Positions 43,711-52,949 of a stretch of 64,000 bases of DNA are shown one piece after another. Numbering within the stretch: position 1 is the stretch's first letter; each line of letters starts with the position of its first letter. Origin of the DNA: Roseospira navarrensis (GTDB taxonomy: Bacteria; Pseudomonadota; Alphaproteobacteria; Rhodospirillales; Rhodospirillaceae). Location of the stretch: NCBI RefSeq assembly GCF_009601025.1, contig NZ_WIVE01000006.1, positions 1 through 64,000 on the forward strand, given 5' to 3'. Under the pieces are notes generated by a model. That model ran no database searches, was not told the origin of the DNA, and saw only the letters and a list, made by a program, of their open reading frames with translations. The translations under genes and the position numbers were made by a program.

Positions 43711-43831
43711 GTCGGCGCCCTCGGCGCCCTCGGCGCCATATTGGGGCGCCGGTCCACAGATGGCCGCCCCTGGGCGGCCGGGGCGGCGGAGGCGATGAGC
43801 CGGATCAGTCCGGTTCATCGCCGATCAGGAT
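43711..43831. repeat. dispersed structured repeat, family B, copy 2
   Basis: About 121 bp matching 4552-4669: a GGCGCC hairpin with an extra CTCGGCGCC unit, CAGATGGCCGCCCCTGGGCGGCC, and a hairpin with arms GGCGATGAGCCGGA / TCCGGTTCATCGCC, ending GATCAGGAT. Bases that differ from copy 1 in the last hairpin change on both arms. It sits between convergent mfd and lptE. Confidence 0.8.
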
Positions 43832-43868
43832 AAGAGAGCAGACCGGACGTGGCGGTGCGGCATCCCGC

Positions 43869-44396
43869 CTAGGGATAGCGGCCCCCGCTCCCCCGTTTCG
43901 CGAAATAGGCCACCACCTGCATCTCGATGTCCGCGGCCAGGATCTGGGCCATGTCGGCCTCGGTCTTGGCGCGGTTGCGATCGGTCGCGTATTGATTGTC
44001 CAGCACGTTGTAGACGGCGGACGACCGCGTCGAACCGTCGGCCACGCCAAGCGGACGCCCGTCCTCTCTCCGGGCCGCCAGCGACCAGTTGGCCCTCGCG
44101 TTCAGGTTGGCCAGGGTCGCTTCGTCATCGCGGCGAATGCCCAGATTGCCGGTTGTCACCGTCACCGTCACCTGCAGTTCGTACCGCGGGTTCGGCCCGG
44201 TTTGCAGACGGTGCAGCAGCGCATTGCGCAGAAGCTGCCCGACCCGTTCGGAAATCGGCCCCACGGCCACGGACGGCAGTTGGGGCCCGCCGCGGCCCCG
44301 CGTTCCGTACACCGGACGGAAGCCGCAGCCCGCCAGGGCAAGCAACGGTCCCGCCGCCAGAACCGCGCGGCGGGCGATGGCGGCGGGCCGGCTCAT
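43869..44396 (-). CDS. lptE: LPS-assembly lipoprotein LptE
   Basis: A 175-residue outer membrane lipoprotein that plugs LptD during LPS insertion. Signal and lipobox read [21 protein letters not shown] (Cys24), the GC-GFxPxYG start being diagnostic of LptE/RlpB. Then IADYE-type central strands and a basic C-terminus follow. Its ATG overlaps the leuS stop (ATGA). The holA gene that usually follows in alphaproteobacteria is absent here; repeat family B and convergent mfd come next. Confidence 0.92.
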   Translation of the reverse strand: MSRPAAIARRAVLAAGPLLALAGCGFRPVYGTRGRGGPQLPSVAVGPISERVGQLLRNALLHRLQTGPNPRYELQVTVTVTTGNLGIRRDDEATLANLNARANWSLAARREDGRPLGVADGSTRSSAVYNVLDNQYATDRNRAKTEADMAQILAADIEMQVVAYFAKRGSGGRYP

Positions 44397-47011
44397 CCCG
44401 CCACGACGATGTTGACGATGCGATTCGGCACCACCACCACCTTGCGGATGGTCTTGCCGTCGGTGTGGGCGCGCACGTTCTCGACCGCCAGCGCGGCCGC
44501 CTCGGCGTCCTCCTTGGGGCAGTCCTTGGGCACCTCGATGTTGCCGCGCAGCTTGCCGTTGACCTGTACGGCCAGGGTCACCGTGTCATCCACGCACAGG
44601 GCGGGATCGGCCTCGGGCCAGTCGCTTTCGGCCAGAATCCCGTCGTGACCCAGCACGGCCCAGGCGGCCTCGGTCACGTGCGGCACCATGGGATTGAGCA
44701 GCCGCACCGCCGTTTCCAGCGCGAACCGGCAGACCGCGCCCGCGCCCTCGGTCTCCGCCTTGAGATCGGGGATGGCGTTGGTCAGCTCGCGGATCCGGGC
44801 GACCGCCGTGTTGAACCGGAACCGCTCCAGATCCTCGGTCACGCCGGCGATGGTCTTGTGCGTCCGCTTCAGCAGGTCCAGGGCCGGGCGGTCCAGGGCG
44901 GCCGCCGCCGGGACCGGCGCGCCCACCGGGGGCAGGTCCACGGGCGGTCGCGCCACCAGACGCCAGACGCGGTTGATGTAGCGCCACGCCCCTTCCAGGC
45001 CGGCGTCGGACCACTCCATGTCGCCGTCGGGCGGGTTGTCCGAGACGATGAACAGCCGCGCCGCATCCGCGCCGTAGGTTTCCAGGATCCGTTCCGGATC
45101 GACCGTGTTGCGCTTGGACTTGGACATCTTCTCGGCCCGACCCACGGTCACGGGCGCGCCGTCCGACAGCCGCCGCGCGGTGCCGTCCTGGCCGATCTCC
45201 ACCTCGCCGGGCTCCAGCCAGTCGCCTTCAGGACCCTTGTAGACCTCGTGCAACACCATGCCCTGGGTGAACAGGCCCGCGAAGGGCTCGGCCAGACCCA
45301 CATACCCGCAATCCCGCAGCGCCCGCGTGAAAAAGCGCGAGTACAGCAGATGCAGCACGGCATGTTCGACGCCGCCGATGTACTGGTCCACCGGCAGCCA
45401 GTAGTCCACGGCCGCGCGGTCGAACGCCTCGGACTCGCTCCAGGGCGCGCAGAACCGGGCGAAGTACCACGACGATTCCATGAAGGTGTCGAACGTGTCG
45501 GTCTCGCGCCGCGCGGGCTTGCCGCAGGTGGGGCAGTCCACATGCTTCCAGGTGGGGTGCCGGTCGAGCGGATTGCCCGGCGCCTCGAAGTCCACGTCCT
45601 CGGGCAGGGTCACCGGCAACTGATCCTCGGGCACCGGAACGATGCCGCAGGATTCGCAGTGGATCACCGGGATCGGGCAGCCCCAGTAGCGCTGGCGGGA
45701 GACCCCCCAGTCGCGCAGGCGGAACTGCACGGTGCCCTCGCCCCGGCCCAGGCTCTCCACCTTCTCGATCGCGGCGCGCTTGGCGTCGGTGACGGAGAGC
45801 CCGTCCAGGAACCCGGAGTTGACGGCCACACCGTCGCCCACGAACGCCTCGTCCCCGGCGGCCAGATCGGCCGAGAACCGGGCCACATCGGCGTCCTTGG
45901 GCGCGACCACGGTCAGGATCGGCAGGCCGTACTTCTTGGCGAAATCAAAGTCGCGCTGGTCGTGCGCCGGACAGCCGAAGATCGCGCCCGTGCCGTATTC
46001 CATCAGCACGAAGTTCGCCACGTAGATCGGCACCGTCCACGACGGATCGAACGGATGCACGGCCTTCAGGCCGGTGTCGTAGCCCTTCTTCTCGGCGGTC
46101 TCGATGGCCTCTTCGCTGGTGCCGATGCGGGCGCACTCGGCGACGAAGGCCTTCAGGGCCGGGTCGCGCTCGGCCAGTTCCAGGGTCAGCGGATGGTTCG
46201 GCGACAGGGCGCAGAACGACGCCCCGTACAGCGTGTCCGGCCGGGTCGTGAAGACCTCCAGGCCCGCGTCGCGGCCCTCGATGTCCCAGCGCAGACGGGC
46301 GCCCTCGGACCGGCCGATCCAGTTGGTCTGCATGGTGCGGACCTTGTCCGGCCAGCGCTCCAGGTCGCCGATGGCCTGAAGCAGGTCGTCGGCATACCGG
46401 GTGATTCGGAACGACCACTGGGCCAGCTTGCGCCGCTCCACCACGGCGCCCGAGCGCCAGCCCTTGCCGTCGATGACCTGTTCGTTGGCGAGCACGGTGT
46501 GCTCGACCGGGTCCCAGTTCACCCAGGCTTCCGTGCGATAGGCCAGCCCCGCCTTGTAGAAGTCCAGGAACATCTTCTGTTCATGGCGGTAGTATTTCGG
46601 CTCGCAGGTCGAGATTTCGCGCGTCCAGTCGATGGACAGGCCCATGGGCTTGAACTGCTCGCGCATGGCCGCGATGTTCTCGCGGGTCCACTTCGCCGGA
46701 TGCACGCCGCGCTGGATGGCCGCGTTTTCCGCCGGCAGCCCGAAGGCGTCCCACCCCATCGGATGCAGCACGTTGAAGCCGCGCGCCCGACGGAAGCGGG
46801 CCACCAGATCGCCCATGGTGTAGTTGCGCAGGTGGCCCATGTGGATGCGCCCCGACGGATACGGGAACATCTCCAGCACGTAGTACTTCTCGCGGGACGG
46901 GTCCTCGACGGCGCGGAAGCAGTCGCGCTCGGCCCACACCTTCTGCCAGTGGGCCTCGGTCTCCTTGACGGAATAGCGTTCGGGGACGGAATAGCGTTCG
47001 GGGGCGGCCAT
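44393..47011 (-). CDS. leuS: leucyl-tRNA synthetase
   Basis: An 872-residue class I synthetase. HIGH motif [19 protein letters not shown], editing (CP1) domain with [20 protein letters not shown], zinc-like insert ([24 protein letters not shown]) and [13 protein letters not shown] are in order, and the C-terminal anticodon and tail domains are complete. The N-terminus carries a small in-frame duplication, PERYSV twice (18-bp unit at about 46968-47003). It follows the DUF3576 gene across a palindromic repeat, and overlaps lptE by four bases. Confidence 0.97.
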   Translation of the reverse strand: MAAPERYSVPERYSVKETEAHWQKVWAERDCFRAVEDPSREKYYVLEMFPYPSGRIHMGHLRNYTMGDLVARFRRARGFNVLHPMGWDAFGLPAENAAIQRGVHPAKWTRENIAAMREQFKPMGLSIDWTREISTCEPKYYRHEQKMFLDFYKAGLAYRTEAWVNWDPVEHTVLANEQVIDGKGWRSGAVVERRKLAQWSFRITRYADDLLQAIGDLERWPDKVRTMQTNWIGRSEGARLRWDIEGRDAGLEVFTTRPDTLYGASFCALSPNHPLTLELAERDPALKAFVAECARIGTSEEAIETAEKKGYDTGLKAVHPFDPSWTVPIYVANFVLMEYGTGAIFGCPAHDQRDFDFAKKYGLPILTVVAPKDADVARFSADLAAGDEAFVGDGVAVNSGFLDGLSVTDAKRAAIEKVESLGRGEGTVQFRLRDWGVSRQRYWGCPIPVIHCESCGIVPVPEDQLPVTLPEDVDFEAPGNPLDRHPTWKHVDCPTCGKPARRETDTFDTFMESSWYFARFCAPWSESEAFDRAAVDYWLPVDQYIGGVEHAVLHLLYSRFFTRALRDCGYVGLAEPFAGLFTQGMVLHEVYKGPEGDWLEPGEVEIGQDGTARRLSDGAPVTVGRAEKMSKSKRNTVDPERILETYGADAARLFIVSDNPPDGDMEWSDAGLEGAWRYINRVWRLVARPPVDLPPVGAPVPAAAALDRPALDLLKRTHKTIAGVTEDLERFRFNTAVARIRELTNAIPDLKAETEGAGAVCRFALETAVRLLNPMVPHVTEAAWAVLGHDGILAESDWPEADPALCVDDTVTLAVQVNGKLRGNIEVPKDCPKEDAEAAALAVENVRAHTDGKTIRKVVVVPNRIVNIVVAG

Positions 47012-47079
47012 GTGCCAACGGTCCTTGTGGTTCTGTCGTCTGCCGGTCTCGGGAGGGAACGGGATGGCGCGAGCGCCTT

Positions 47080-47228
47080 ATACCAACGGCATCTGACGAT
47101 GACCGTCGGAGTCCTTCGCCGGCCCTCTCCCCCACCCGGCCACCCAACGCCAGTATCCTGTGGGTGGCCGGGTGGGGGAGAGGGCCGGTGCCGCTCGGCG
47201 GGTGAGTCACACTCACCCGCCTCTGGTA
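47080..47228. repeat. long palindromic element between leuS and the DUF3576 gene
   Basis: A perfect 28-bp inverted repeat (47119-47146 with 47161-47188, 14-base loop) built around CCCTCTCCCCCACCCGGCC, followed by an 11-bp hairpin GGCGGGTGAGT-CAC-ACTCACCCGCC (47197-47221). ATACCA near the left end and TGGTAT near the right end are inverted. It looks like a small non-coding mobile or REP-like element inserted in the gap. Confidence 0.7.
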
Positions 47229-47795
47229 TTACTGCCCGCGCAGGGCCGCCATGCGAAGCTGACGGGCGCGGGTCAGGATGGCGTCCTCCAGGTCGGTGCC
47301 CACCTGCTCGTCCACCGGCACGTCGGTCCAGGCCTCGCCGGGCACGCTGTCGTCGCCGGTCATGCGCTCCTGCTTGAACACCGACACCTCGATGCCGTCC
47401 GCGCGCAGGGCCTTGGCCAGGATGTAGACGTTGACCTTGAAGCGCTCGGCCGGGGTTTCCGGCGGCGTGTACCAGTCCGTGATGATGACGCCGCCGAACG
47501 GATCGGCCGAGGTCAGCGGCATGAACGCGATGGTGTCGAGCGAGGCCCGCCACAAAAAGCTGTTCACGCCGATGCCGGGGCCGCCCTGGGACGGGCGGTT
47601 GTCGTCGCCGCCGCCGAACAGTTCGATGCCGCCGGGGCCGAACACGGTGTTGCGCTGATAGGGCTTGCTGAGGTCCCGGCGAACCGTCGTGTCCGACCCG
47701 GGCGGGCGATCGGGATAGATCGGATCGGCATACTGGCAGGCGCCCAGCACGCCCGCCATCGCCACCGCCACACAGACAGATCTCGTCAGTCCCAT
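47229..47795 (-). CDS. DUF3576 lipoprotein
   Basis: A 188-residue exported protein. VCVAVAMAGVLGACQYADP gives a signal peptide with lipobox (Cys20). The body (NSFLWRASLDTIAFMPLTSADPFGGVIITDWY; RFKVNVYILAKALRADGIEVSVFKQ) is the conserved DUF3576 core. DUF3576 genes lie directly before leuS in many alphaproteobacteria, and a role in the envelope together with lptE is likely but unproven. The frame ends at 47229 exactly where the palindromic element begins. Confidence 0.9.
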   Translation of the reverse strand: MGLTRSVCVAVAMAGVLGACQYADPIYPDRPPGSDTTVRRDLSKPYQRNTVFGPGGIELFGGGDDNRPSQGGPGIGVNSFLWRASLDTIAFMPLTSADPFGGVIITDWYTPPETPAERFKVNVYILAKALRADGIEVSVFKQERMTGDDSVPGEAWTDVPVDEQVGTDLEDAILTRARQLRMAALRGQ

Positions 47796-47928
47796 GCCAT
47801 CCCCTTCCGACCGGACACCGGATCAGCACGGCGTTCCGCGCCGCCGCCGCTAGTTCCGGTCCTTTCTTATAAGAGGCGCGGCCCCCAAGCAACAGGGCCC
47901 GCGCGAAAGCCGGACCCCGGACACACGA

Positions 47929-47964
47929 ACGCCGCGCCCGCCCCCTGGAGGGCCGGCGCGGCGT
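47929..47964 (-). terminator. hairpin after cspA
   Basis: Arms ACGCCGCGCC (47929-47938) and GGCGCGGCGT (47955-47964) form a 10-bp GC-rich stem 18 bases past the cspA stop, with no T-run. A rho-independent terminator of the GC-rich kind is possible. Confidence 0.4.
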
Positions 47965-47982
47965 CGCGGGTCGGGACCCGGC

Positions 47983-48192
47983 CTATTCGGCGCGCAGGTT
48001 CACGGCCGAGGACTTGCCGCGACGGCGGTCCACCTCGATCTCGTAACTGACACGCTGGCCTTCATTGAGGGTGCCCATGCCAGCGCGCTCAACGGCACTG
48101 ATGTGAACAAACACGTCCGCACCACCCTCGTCCGGGGCGATGAAGCCGTAACCCTTGGTGCTGTTGAACCACTTCACGGATCCGCTGCTCAT
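47983..48192 (-). CDS. cspA: cold-shock domain protein
   Basis: A 69-residue single-stranded nucleic-acid chaperone. RNP1 is KGYGFIAP (~13-20) and RNP2 VFVHISA (~27-33), with the aromatic surface Trp8, Phe9, Tyr14, Phe16, Phe28 and His30 intact. GGAGACTCCC lies before ATG 48192. It follows a DEAD-box helicase gene by 91 bases on the same strand, a sensible cold-adaptation pair that unwinds and holds RNA. Confidence 0.96.
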   Translation of the reverse strand: MSSGSVKWFNSTKGYGFIAPDEGGADVFVHISAVERAGMGTLNEGQRVSYEIEVDRRRGKSSAVNLRAE

Positions 48193-48283
48193 GGGAGTCT
48201 CCTTTTCTTGAGCGTCAGCGTTTCTGGGGAAATGCCGGTCGCGGGGTCATGCCCCACGCCGGGCAACGGAACGATCGCGCTAA

Positions 48284-49714
48284 TCAGGCGTCGGCGGCGG
48301 CGGCGACGCGGGGGCGACCCGAATGGGTGCCTCCGCCCCGACCGCCATTGCCGCCCCGGCGCGAGCGCTTGGGGCGGGATGCCCCGGGGCTCTCGGTGCC
48401 GGCGATCATGCGGGTGAGCCCGTCGGTCGGGGTCTCGGCGCCCGGCCGGGCCTCGCCATGCCGCGTGGCGGCGGCGGGCTTGGCCGGACGATGAGACGCA
48501 GCGGCGGGACGGGCTTCGTTGGCGGGGCGCTGGCGCCCGCCGCCGGACGGCCGGCGGCGGCCCTCCTTGCGGGCCGGGGCCGGCTCGTCGGGGGTGCCGT
48601 CCGGCGCATCGATGGACCGCCCGATCAGGCGTTCGATATCGCGCAGCAGGCCGCGTTCCTCGCGGTCGCACAGCGAGATGGCCGTGCCGCTCTTGCCGGC
48701 GCGGGCCGTGCGCCCGATGCGGTGCACGTAGGATTCGGGCACGTTGGGCAGTTCGAAGTTCACGACGTGCGAGACGTCGTCGATATCGATGCCGCGCGCC
48801 GCGATGTCCGTGGCCACCAGGACCGAGACGCCCCCTTTGCGGAACGCGGCCAGGGTCCGCTCGCGCTGGCTCTGGCTCTTGTTGCCGTGGATGGCGTCGG
48901 CGGCCAAGCCGGCCTTCTGCAGGTGCTGACTCACGCGGTCCGCGCCCCGCTTGGTGCGGGTGAAGACGATGGCGCGTTCCACCTCGGGCACGGCCAGCAG
49001 GTCCACCAGAATCTCGCGCTTGGCGGCGCCGTCCACATGGACCACCGTCTGCGCGATGCGCTCGATGGGCCGGGCGGCCGGAGCCACGCTGATTTCCGCC
49101 GGATCGGTCAGGAAGTCGGCGGCCAGGGCGCGGATGGGCTTCGGCATGGTCGCGGACAGCAGCACGGTGCGGCGCTCTTTCGGCAGCGCCGCCATGACGC
49201 GGCGGATGGCCGGCATGAAGCCCAGGTCGAGCATCTGATCGGCCTCGTCCAGCACCACGGTGTCCGTGGCGTCCAGCGAGACCGCGCCCGTGCTCATGTG
49301 GTCGAGCAGCCGGCCCGGCGTGGCGATGACGAGGTCAACGCCGCCCGCCAGGGCGCGGATCTGCGGCCCGGGGCGGGCCCCGCCGATGACGACGGCGACG
49401 GACGGACGGGTGTGACGGCCATAGGCGCGCACGCTGTCGGCCACCTGGCCGGCGAGTTCGCGCGTCGGCACCAGCACCAGGGCATGGCAGCGACGGGCGG
49501 CCGGACGTCGGGTGCGCGCCGCGACGGCCTGCAGCAGCGGCAGCACGAAGGCGGCCGTCTTGCCGGTCCCGGTCTGGGCGATGCCGACCACGTCGCGGCC
49601 CGCCAGCAAGGCAGGGATCACCTGGGCCTGAATGGGAGTGGGATGGGTGTAGCCTTCGGCCTTCACGGCGCGAAGGAGGGGCTCGGCAAGGCCGAGGTCG
49701 TCGAAGAGGGTCAA
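48284..49714 (-). CDS. DEAD-box RNA helicase (RhlE/DbpA-like)
   Basis: A 476-residue helicase. Q motif and GYTHPTPIQAQVIP, Walker A AQTGTGKTAAF, VLDEADQMLDLGF (DEAD), SATMP (SAT), VATDIAARGIDIDDVSHVVN and YVHRIGRTARAGKSG are in order. The C-terminal ~100 residues are Arg/Pro/Gly/Ala-rich and disordered-looking, as in RhlE proteins. It acts in ribosome assembly or RNA decay in the cytoplasm. It is upstream of cspA and faces away from the Wzm-like gene. Confidence 0.94.
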   Translation of the reverse strand: MTLFDDLGLAEPLLRAVKAEGYTHPTPIQAQVIPALLAGRDVVGIAQTGTGKTAAFVLPLLQAVAARTRRPAARRCHALVLVPTRELAGQVADSVRAYGRHTRPSVAVVIGGARPGPQIRALAGGVDLVIATPGRLLDHMSTGAVSLDATDTVVLDEADQMLDLGFMPAIRRVMAALPKERRTVLLSATMPKPIRALAADFLTDPAEISVAPAARPIERIAQTVVHVDGAAKREILVDLLAVPEVERAIVFTRTKRGADRVSQHLQKAGLAADAIHGNKSQSQRERTLAAFRKGGVSVLVATDIAARGIDIDDVSHVVNFELPNVPESYVHRIGRTARAGKSGTAISLCDREERGLLRDIERLIGRSIDAPDGTPDEPAPARKEGRRRPSGGGRQRPANEARPAAASHRPAKPAAATRHGEARPGAETPTDGLTRMIAGTESPGASRPKRSRRGGNGGRGGGTHSGRPRVAAAADA

Positions 49715-50070
49715 ACGGGAACTTTCGTCTGTCGTCGCAGGCCCTGGAATGCTTCAAGCGCGTTCGGGCGCGACGGCGGTGTTCTGTGGGGCGCTCTCGC
49801 GGATCGGTCGCCTGCGTCGTCGAGGGCGTTCAGCCCCCGGTCTCTCGGCAACGATCGGGGTCGATGGCTGCCCGGACAAGGCGCCGCCTGGACCGAGGGG
49901 TCGGTCTCCGCGCGGGGCGCCGTCCCTGTTGAAAGACCACGTTTCGGCGCCCTTGGCAACACTTTTCGTGGGCTGGACGCGCGGCGTGTGCCGCCGTCGG
50001 GTTTATGCTTGCGCCGGGCCGCCGCCACACGCGAAGATTTTGGCGACGGGCATTGGGGAGGTGAACGACC
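49715..50070. other. divergent intergenic region, no gene seen
   Basis: 356 bases between the divergent helicase and ABC-permease starts. It must hold both promoters and, for the helicase, a leader. I could not define a clear promoter, riboswitch or hairpin, and coding potential is poor in all frames. Confidence 0.4.
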
Positions 50071-50853
50071 ATGGACCGAGGGCGGGCGCCGGACACCGGG
50101 CGTCACCATGGTCGGACCGCCCGGGCGCTGGCCCGCCGGGCGCGGCTGGCGCGCATCCGCACCGGCGCGCTCGGCTGGGCCGGCGAGGCCCTGGGCCCGC
50201 TCTGGCCCCTGCTGGTCTATCTGACCCTGGTCGCCGGGGGCGCCCTGCCCCGGCCCGAGACCATGGCCCCGCTGGCCTATGCCGCGCTCGGGTACTGGAC
50301 CTGGAGCCTGATGGTGGATGCCGCCCTCGCTCCGGCGCGGGGGCTCGCCGCGCACCGTCAGCCCGGCACCGCGCCGGAGGCCGCCATGCTGGCGGGCGGG
50401 CTGGACGCCGCAACCCGGGCCGGCTGGCGCGCGGTCGTGCTCGGGCCGCTGGCCGTGCTGGCGACGGGCGGAGCGCTCGACCCGGTGGGGCTGCTCGTCG
50501 CCCTGGCCCTGATCCCCGCCGCCCTGGCATTGCCCCTGGGCGCTGGTCTGATCCTGGCCCTATGGGCCGCGCCGTGGCCGGACGTCCCTGCCGGCGCCAC
50601 CACCGCCCTACGCTTGAGCCTGCTGCCGAGTCTGGTGCTGTTCCCCTTGCCCGAGGCCGCCTGGGCCTGGGCCGCCACGGTGCTGAATCCGCTCGCCCTG
50701 TGGACCGACAGCCTGCGCGCGCTGGCGGGGACCGGCGCCCTGCCCCACCCGGTCGCGGTCGTGGCCTGGACTCTCGCGGGCGGGACCCTGCTCGCCCTGG
50801 GCCTGCGCGGCCTGCGGCACCTGTCGCCCCGGCTGCGGGATGCGATGGCATGA
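50071..50853 (+). CDS. ABC-2-type permease, probable polysaccharide exporter membrane subunit (Wzm-like)
   Basis: A 260-residue membrane protein with about six hydrophobic spans (LGPLWPLLVYLTLVAGG; AYAALGYWTWSLMVDAAL; AVVLGPLAVLATG; LLVALALIPAALALPLGAGLIL; LSLLPSLVLFPLPEAAWAWAATVLNPLALWTDSL; VAVVAWTLAGGTLLALGL). The late PEAAWAWAATVLNPL segment is typical of ABC-2 polysaccharide permeases. The short sequence is Ala/Leu-rich and weakly conserved, so the call rests largely on coupling to the Wzt-like ATPase, whose ATG overlaps this stop (ATGA at 50850-50853). Confidence 0.78.
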   Translation: MDRGRAPDTGRHHGRTARALARRARLARIRTGALGWAGEALGPLWPLLVYLTLVAGGALPRPETMAPLAYAALGYWTWSLMVDAALAPARGLAAHRQPGTAPEAAMLAGGLDAATRAGWRAVVLGPLAVLATGGALDPVGLLVALALIPAALALPLGAGLILALWAAPWPDVPAGATTALRLSLLPSLVLFPLPEAAWAWAATVLNPLALWTDSLRALAGTGALPHPVAVVAWTLAGGTLLALGLRGLRHLSPRLRDAMA

Positions 50854-52154
50854 CCCCCGTCCTGACCCTGGCCGGCGTCAGCAAGCGGTTCGCCGCCAGG
50901 CCCGGCGCCGGCCGCCGGGCCTGGACCCGCGCGGTCTGGGACGCCCTGCGCGGCCGCGATCCGGACCCGGGCGCACTCGGCCGGGACGGCGGGCCGGTGG
51001 TCCCGGCGCTGGCGGATGTCTCGCTGACCATACGCCGGGGCGAGGCGGTCGGCGTCGTCGGCCTGAACGGCGCCGGCAAGACCACCCTGCTTCGGCTGGC
51101 GGCCGGACACCTGATCCCGGATGCCGGCACGGTCACGTGCTCCGGGCGAGTCGGCACCCTGATGGACTTGACGGCCGGCTTCTCGCCCGCCCTGACGGGC
51201 CGTGAAACCATCCCGCTGGCGGCCGCGCTGGCGGGCCGGACAGCCGCCGAGATCGCGGCGGCCACCCCACACATTGAAGCCTTCTGCGGCCTCGGCCCCG
51301 CGCTCGACCGGCCGGTGGGCGGCTATTCCAGCGGCATGGCCCTGCGCCTGGGCTTCGCCATCGCCGCCCATGCGGACCCCGACCTGCTGCTGGTGGACGA
51401 GGTCTTGTCGGTGGGCGACTTCCCGTTCCGGCAGCACTGCCTCGCCCGCATGATGGTCCTGAAGGAGCGGGCGGCGGTGCTGCTCGTCTCCCACAATCTG
51501 GCCGAGGTCGCGCGCTTCTGCGACCGGGTCATTGTGCTGCACGGGGGCCGGATCGCCTTCGACGGCCCGACCGAGGCCGGTCTCGCCGTCTATCGCCGCC
51601 TCGCCGAGGGCGCGGCGGCTCCATGTCAGGATCCCGGCCTGGAGACGGCGGACACGCCCGCGTTCCTGGCGCCGCTGTTCCGCGATGCCGAGCGGGTCGG
51701 CCCCCTGGACCTCGCATGGCTGGACGCGGCGGGCCGCCCCGTCTCCGCCGTGCCCTTCGGCGCGCCCCTGACGCTGCGCCTGCGGGCCACCCTGACCGCG
51801 CCCGCCCGCGCCCTGTTCGTGGGCGTGCCCCTGTATGCGCCGGACGGGACCCGCGTGACGGGCCTCGCCAGCGATCTGGCCGCGCCACCCCTGGCCGCGG
51901 CGGCCGGCGAAACCATCACGGTCACCCTCTCCCTGCCCGCGCCCTGCCTCAACCCCGGCCCCTGGCGCGGCGTGGCGGTGCTGCACGACGGCCCCGGCAC
52001 GCTGGCCCGCCAGCCGCTGCCGCCCCTGACGGTGACCGGCGGCCCCTCGCGCCACTGGGGGCACTGGACGCCCGACGCCCGCTGGAGCCTGTCCGGGTCC
52101 CGAACGATCCCGCGCGAGGGGGGATGCCAAGCCGCCCGCGAGATGGCACAGTAG
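50850..52154 (+). CDS. ABC transporter ATPase with C-terminal carbohydrate-binding domain (Wzt-like)
   Basis: A 434-residue ATPase of the Wzt/TagH group. Walker A GLNGAGKTTLLRLAAG (~69-84), signature YSSGMALRLGFAIAAHADPD, Walker B LLLVDEVLSVGD and H-loop SHNLAEVARFC form the nucleotide-binding domain (~1-250). Beyond ~265 lies a beta-sandwich with a conserved edge (GAPLTLRLRATLTA; LFVGVPLYAPDGTRVTGL) that in Wzt selects the O-antigen terminus. With the permease it would flip a glycan across the inner membrane. No glycosyltransferases lie next to it. Confidence 0.9.
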   Translation: MTPVLTLAGVSKRFAARPGAGRRAWTRAVWDALRGRDPDPGALGRDGGPVVPALADVSLTIRRGEAVGVVGLNGAGKTTLLRLAAGHLIPDAGTVTCSGRVGTLMDLTAGFSPALTGRETIPLAAALAGRTAAEIAAATPHIEAFCGLGPALDRPVGGYSSGMALRLGFAIAAHADPDLLLVDEVLSVGDFPFRQHCLARMMVLKERAAVLLVSHNLAEVARFCDRVIVLHGGRIAFDGPTEAGLAVYRRLAEGAAAPCQDPGLETADTPAFLAPLFRDAERVGPLDLAWLDAAGRPVSAVPFGAPLTLRLRATLTAPARALFVGVPLYAPDGTRVTGLASDLAAPPLAAAAGETITVTLSLPAPCLNPGPWRGVAVLHDGPGTLARQPLPPLTVTGGPSRHWGHWTPDARWSLSGSRTIPREGGCQAAREMAQ

Positions 52155-52184
52155 GGGCCGGATCCACCACACGGGACCCCCATC

Positions 52185-52949
52185 GTGACCGACGACACGA
52201 TCGACTGGGACGCCTTCTTCACCCTGCACCACGAGATGCCGCGCGAAGGCCCCGGCAGCGATGCCATGACCGAGGCCGTCGCCCGCTCCCTGCCGCCGCT
52301 GCCGGACGGCGCGATCATGGACCTGGGCTGCGGCCCGGGTCGCCAGACCCTGGTGCTGGCCCGCACCCTGCGGCACTCGGTCATCGCCATCGACACCCAC
52401 CGCCCCTATCTGGAGCGGCTGGCCATGGCAGCCGACGACGCCGGGCTGTCCAGCCTGATCGAGACCCGCCAACAGTCGTTCTTCAACCTGGCCGAAGAAC
52501 CGGACGGCGTCGGCCTGATCTGGGCCGAGGGCAGCATCTATATCCCCGGCTTCGTGGGCGGCCTGCGGCTGTGGCGCTCGCTGCTGGTGCCCGGCGGGCT
52601 GCTGGTGGCCAGCGACATCGCCTGGGTGGTGGACGACCCGCCGGCCGAGGCCAAGGCGTTCTGGGACGCCGACGGGGCCGGCATCGAACCCATGGAGGAC
52701 AAGGTCCGCGAGGCCGCCGAGGCGGGATACGAGTTGCTGTCGGCGCACCTGCTGCCGAAGGAGGCCTGGTGGACCGAGTACTACCAGCCGCTGGCCGCGC
52801 GCAGCGCCCGCCTGCGCCCGGATGCCGGTCCGGCGCTGACCCAGGTGCTGGACGACACCGACCGGGAAATCGACATCTGGCAACGCTTCGGCGACAGCTT
52901 CGCCTATGTGTTCTTCGTGCTGCGGAAGATGGATGACGATGCCGGGTGA
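52185..52949 (+). CDS. class I SAM-dependent methyltransferase
   Basis: A 254-residue Rossmann methyltransferase. Motif I is IMDLGCGPGRQTLVLARTL (~43-61) and the post-I acidic residue is in VIAIDTHRPYL; GLIWAEGSIYI and SLLVPGGLLVASDIAW follow. Substrate unknown. Its place between a glycan exporter and another ABC-2 permease would fit capping methylation of a polysaccharide end, but small-molecule methylation is as likely. It starts 30 bases after the ATPase stop. Confidence 0.88.
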   Translation: MTDDTIDWDAFFTLHHEMPREGPGSDAMTEAVARSLPPLPDGAIMDLGCGPGRQTLVLARTLRHSVIAIDTHRPYLERLAMAADDAGLSSLIETRQQSFFNLAEEPDGVGLIWAEGSIYIPGFVGGLRLWRSLLVPGGLLVASDIAWVVDDPPAEAKAFWDADGAGIEPMEDKVREAAEAGYELLSAHLLPKEAWWTEYYQPLAARSARLRPDAGPALTQVLDDTDREIDIWQRFGDSFAYVFFVLRKMDDDAG

